Assembly (NCBI RefSeq): GCF_008868125.1
Contig: NZ_WAAQ01000001.1
Span: 1,674,001-1,738,000, forward strand
From: Microbacterium maritypicum
Lineage (GTDB): Bacteria > Actinomycetota > Actinomycetes > Actinomycetales > Microbacteriaceae
Reading direction: 5' to 3'
Length of the DNA stretch: 64,000 bases
In this document: in pieces, positions 59,975-64,000 of the stretch
Layout: the number at the start of each line of letters is the position of its first letter
Numbering within the stretch: the first letter of the stretch is position 1
Program-made: the position numbers and the translations under genes
Notes under the pieces: generated by a model
The model's database searches: none
Told to the model about the DNA's origin: nothing
The model's input: only the letters and a program-made list of their open reading frames with translations

Positions 59975-59982
<8 letters not shown>
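58516..59982 (-). CDS. gltD: Glutamate synthase small subunit
   Basis: NADPH-linked electron-input subunit of GOGAT, 488 residues. The N-terminal iron-sulfur domain has [15 protein letters not shown] (Cys47, 50, 55, 59) and PCESSCVLG. The FAD-binding motif is [15 protein letters not shown] and the NADPH motif [13 protein letters not shown]; the C-terminal FAD contact is [23 protein letters not shown] 59982 overlaps the end of gltB by 8 bp, so the subunits are translationally coupled. Confidence 0.96.

Positions 59983-64000
<4,018 letters not shown>

Overview
The window is a high-GC actinobacterial chromosome segment, most likely from Microbacteriaceae (Microbacterium-like; inferred from gene content and order, not from a search). 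Supporting signs are the trmI / pafB-pafC-tatA-tatC-helY gene order, RbpA, a PAC2-family protein, an ANTAR-domain regulator of the PdtaR type, LAXTG-type cell-wall sorting, and many genes that start 6-7 nt after a TAnnnT box with no leader. I see no insertion sequence, prophage, integrase, CRISPR array or rRNA. Gene density is high and no gap exceeds 300 bp.

Layout. 1-8.6 kb: truncated SGNH hydrolase, SF2 helicase, ferritin-like/VIT1 transporter, DUF1254 protein, tRNA-Leu(GAG), M20 peptidase, uppP and a PAC2 protein. 8.7-18.8 kb: conserved housekeeping block (HAD phosphatase, trmI, FKBP-type lipoprotein, pafB, pafC, tatA, tatC, helY, lnt, rbpA). The pupylation genes that often sit between trmI and pafB in actinobacteria are absent here. 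18.9-41.4 kb: an nfeD/SPFH/GDPD operon, SDR, DUF308 protein, VOC protein, short UvrA-like protein, methyltransferase, Tat-exported amidase, two MFS transporters, FGE-like and SGNH proteins, LLM oxidoreductase, DUF885 peptidase, polA, thioesterase, GNAT, PdtaR-like regulator, tRNA-Leu(CAA) and a LAXTG-anchored surface protein.

41.5-54.3 kb is the most interesting part. It looks like a compact dormancy/hypoxia island of the DosR/DevR type: a two-GAF histidine kinase that keeps the haem-ligand histidine region, its response regulator, a second orphan DosR-like regulator, four universal stress proteins, a zinc alcohol dehydrogenase, a beta-CASP metallo-beta-lactamase protein, a flavodoxin-like protein, a 39-residue small protein, a BON-domain protein and a phosphoketolase. 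Seven copies of a 14-bp palindrome-like site (best form GGGACCTTCGACCC) lie upstream of these transcription units at recurring distances from the start codons. I infer one regulon that couples redox sensing to fermentative carbon flow (phosphoketolase plus alcohol dehydrogenase), stress proteins and RNA processing.

54.3-64 kb: a small membrane protein, two alpha/beta hydrolases, pyruvate kinase (TTG start) and the gltB-gltD glutamate synthase operon, with gltB running off the right edge.

Starts were chosen from Shine-Dalgarno sequences, leaderless -10 spacing, overlaps with upstream stops, and family length.
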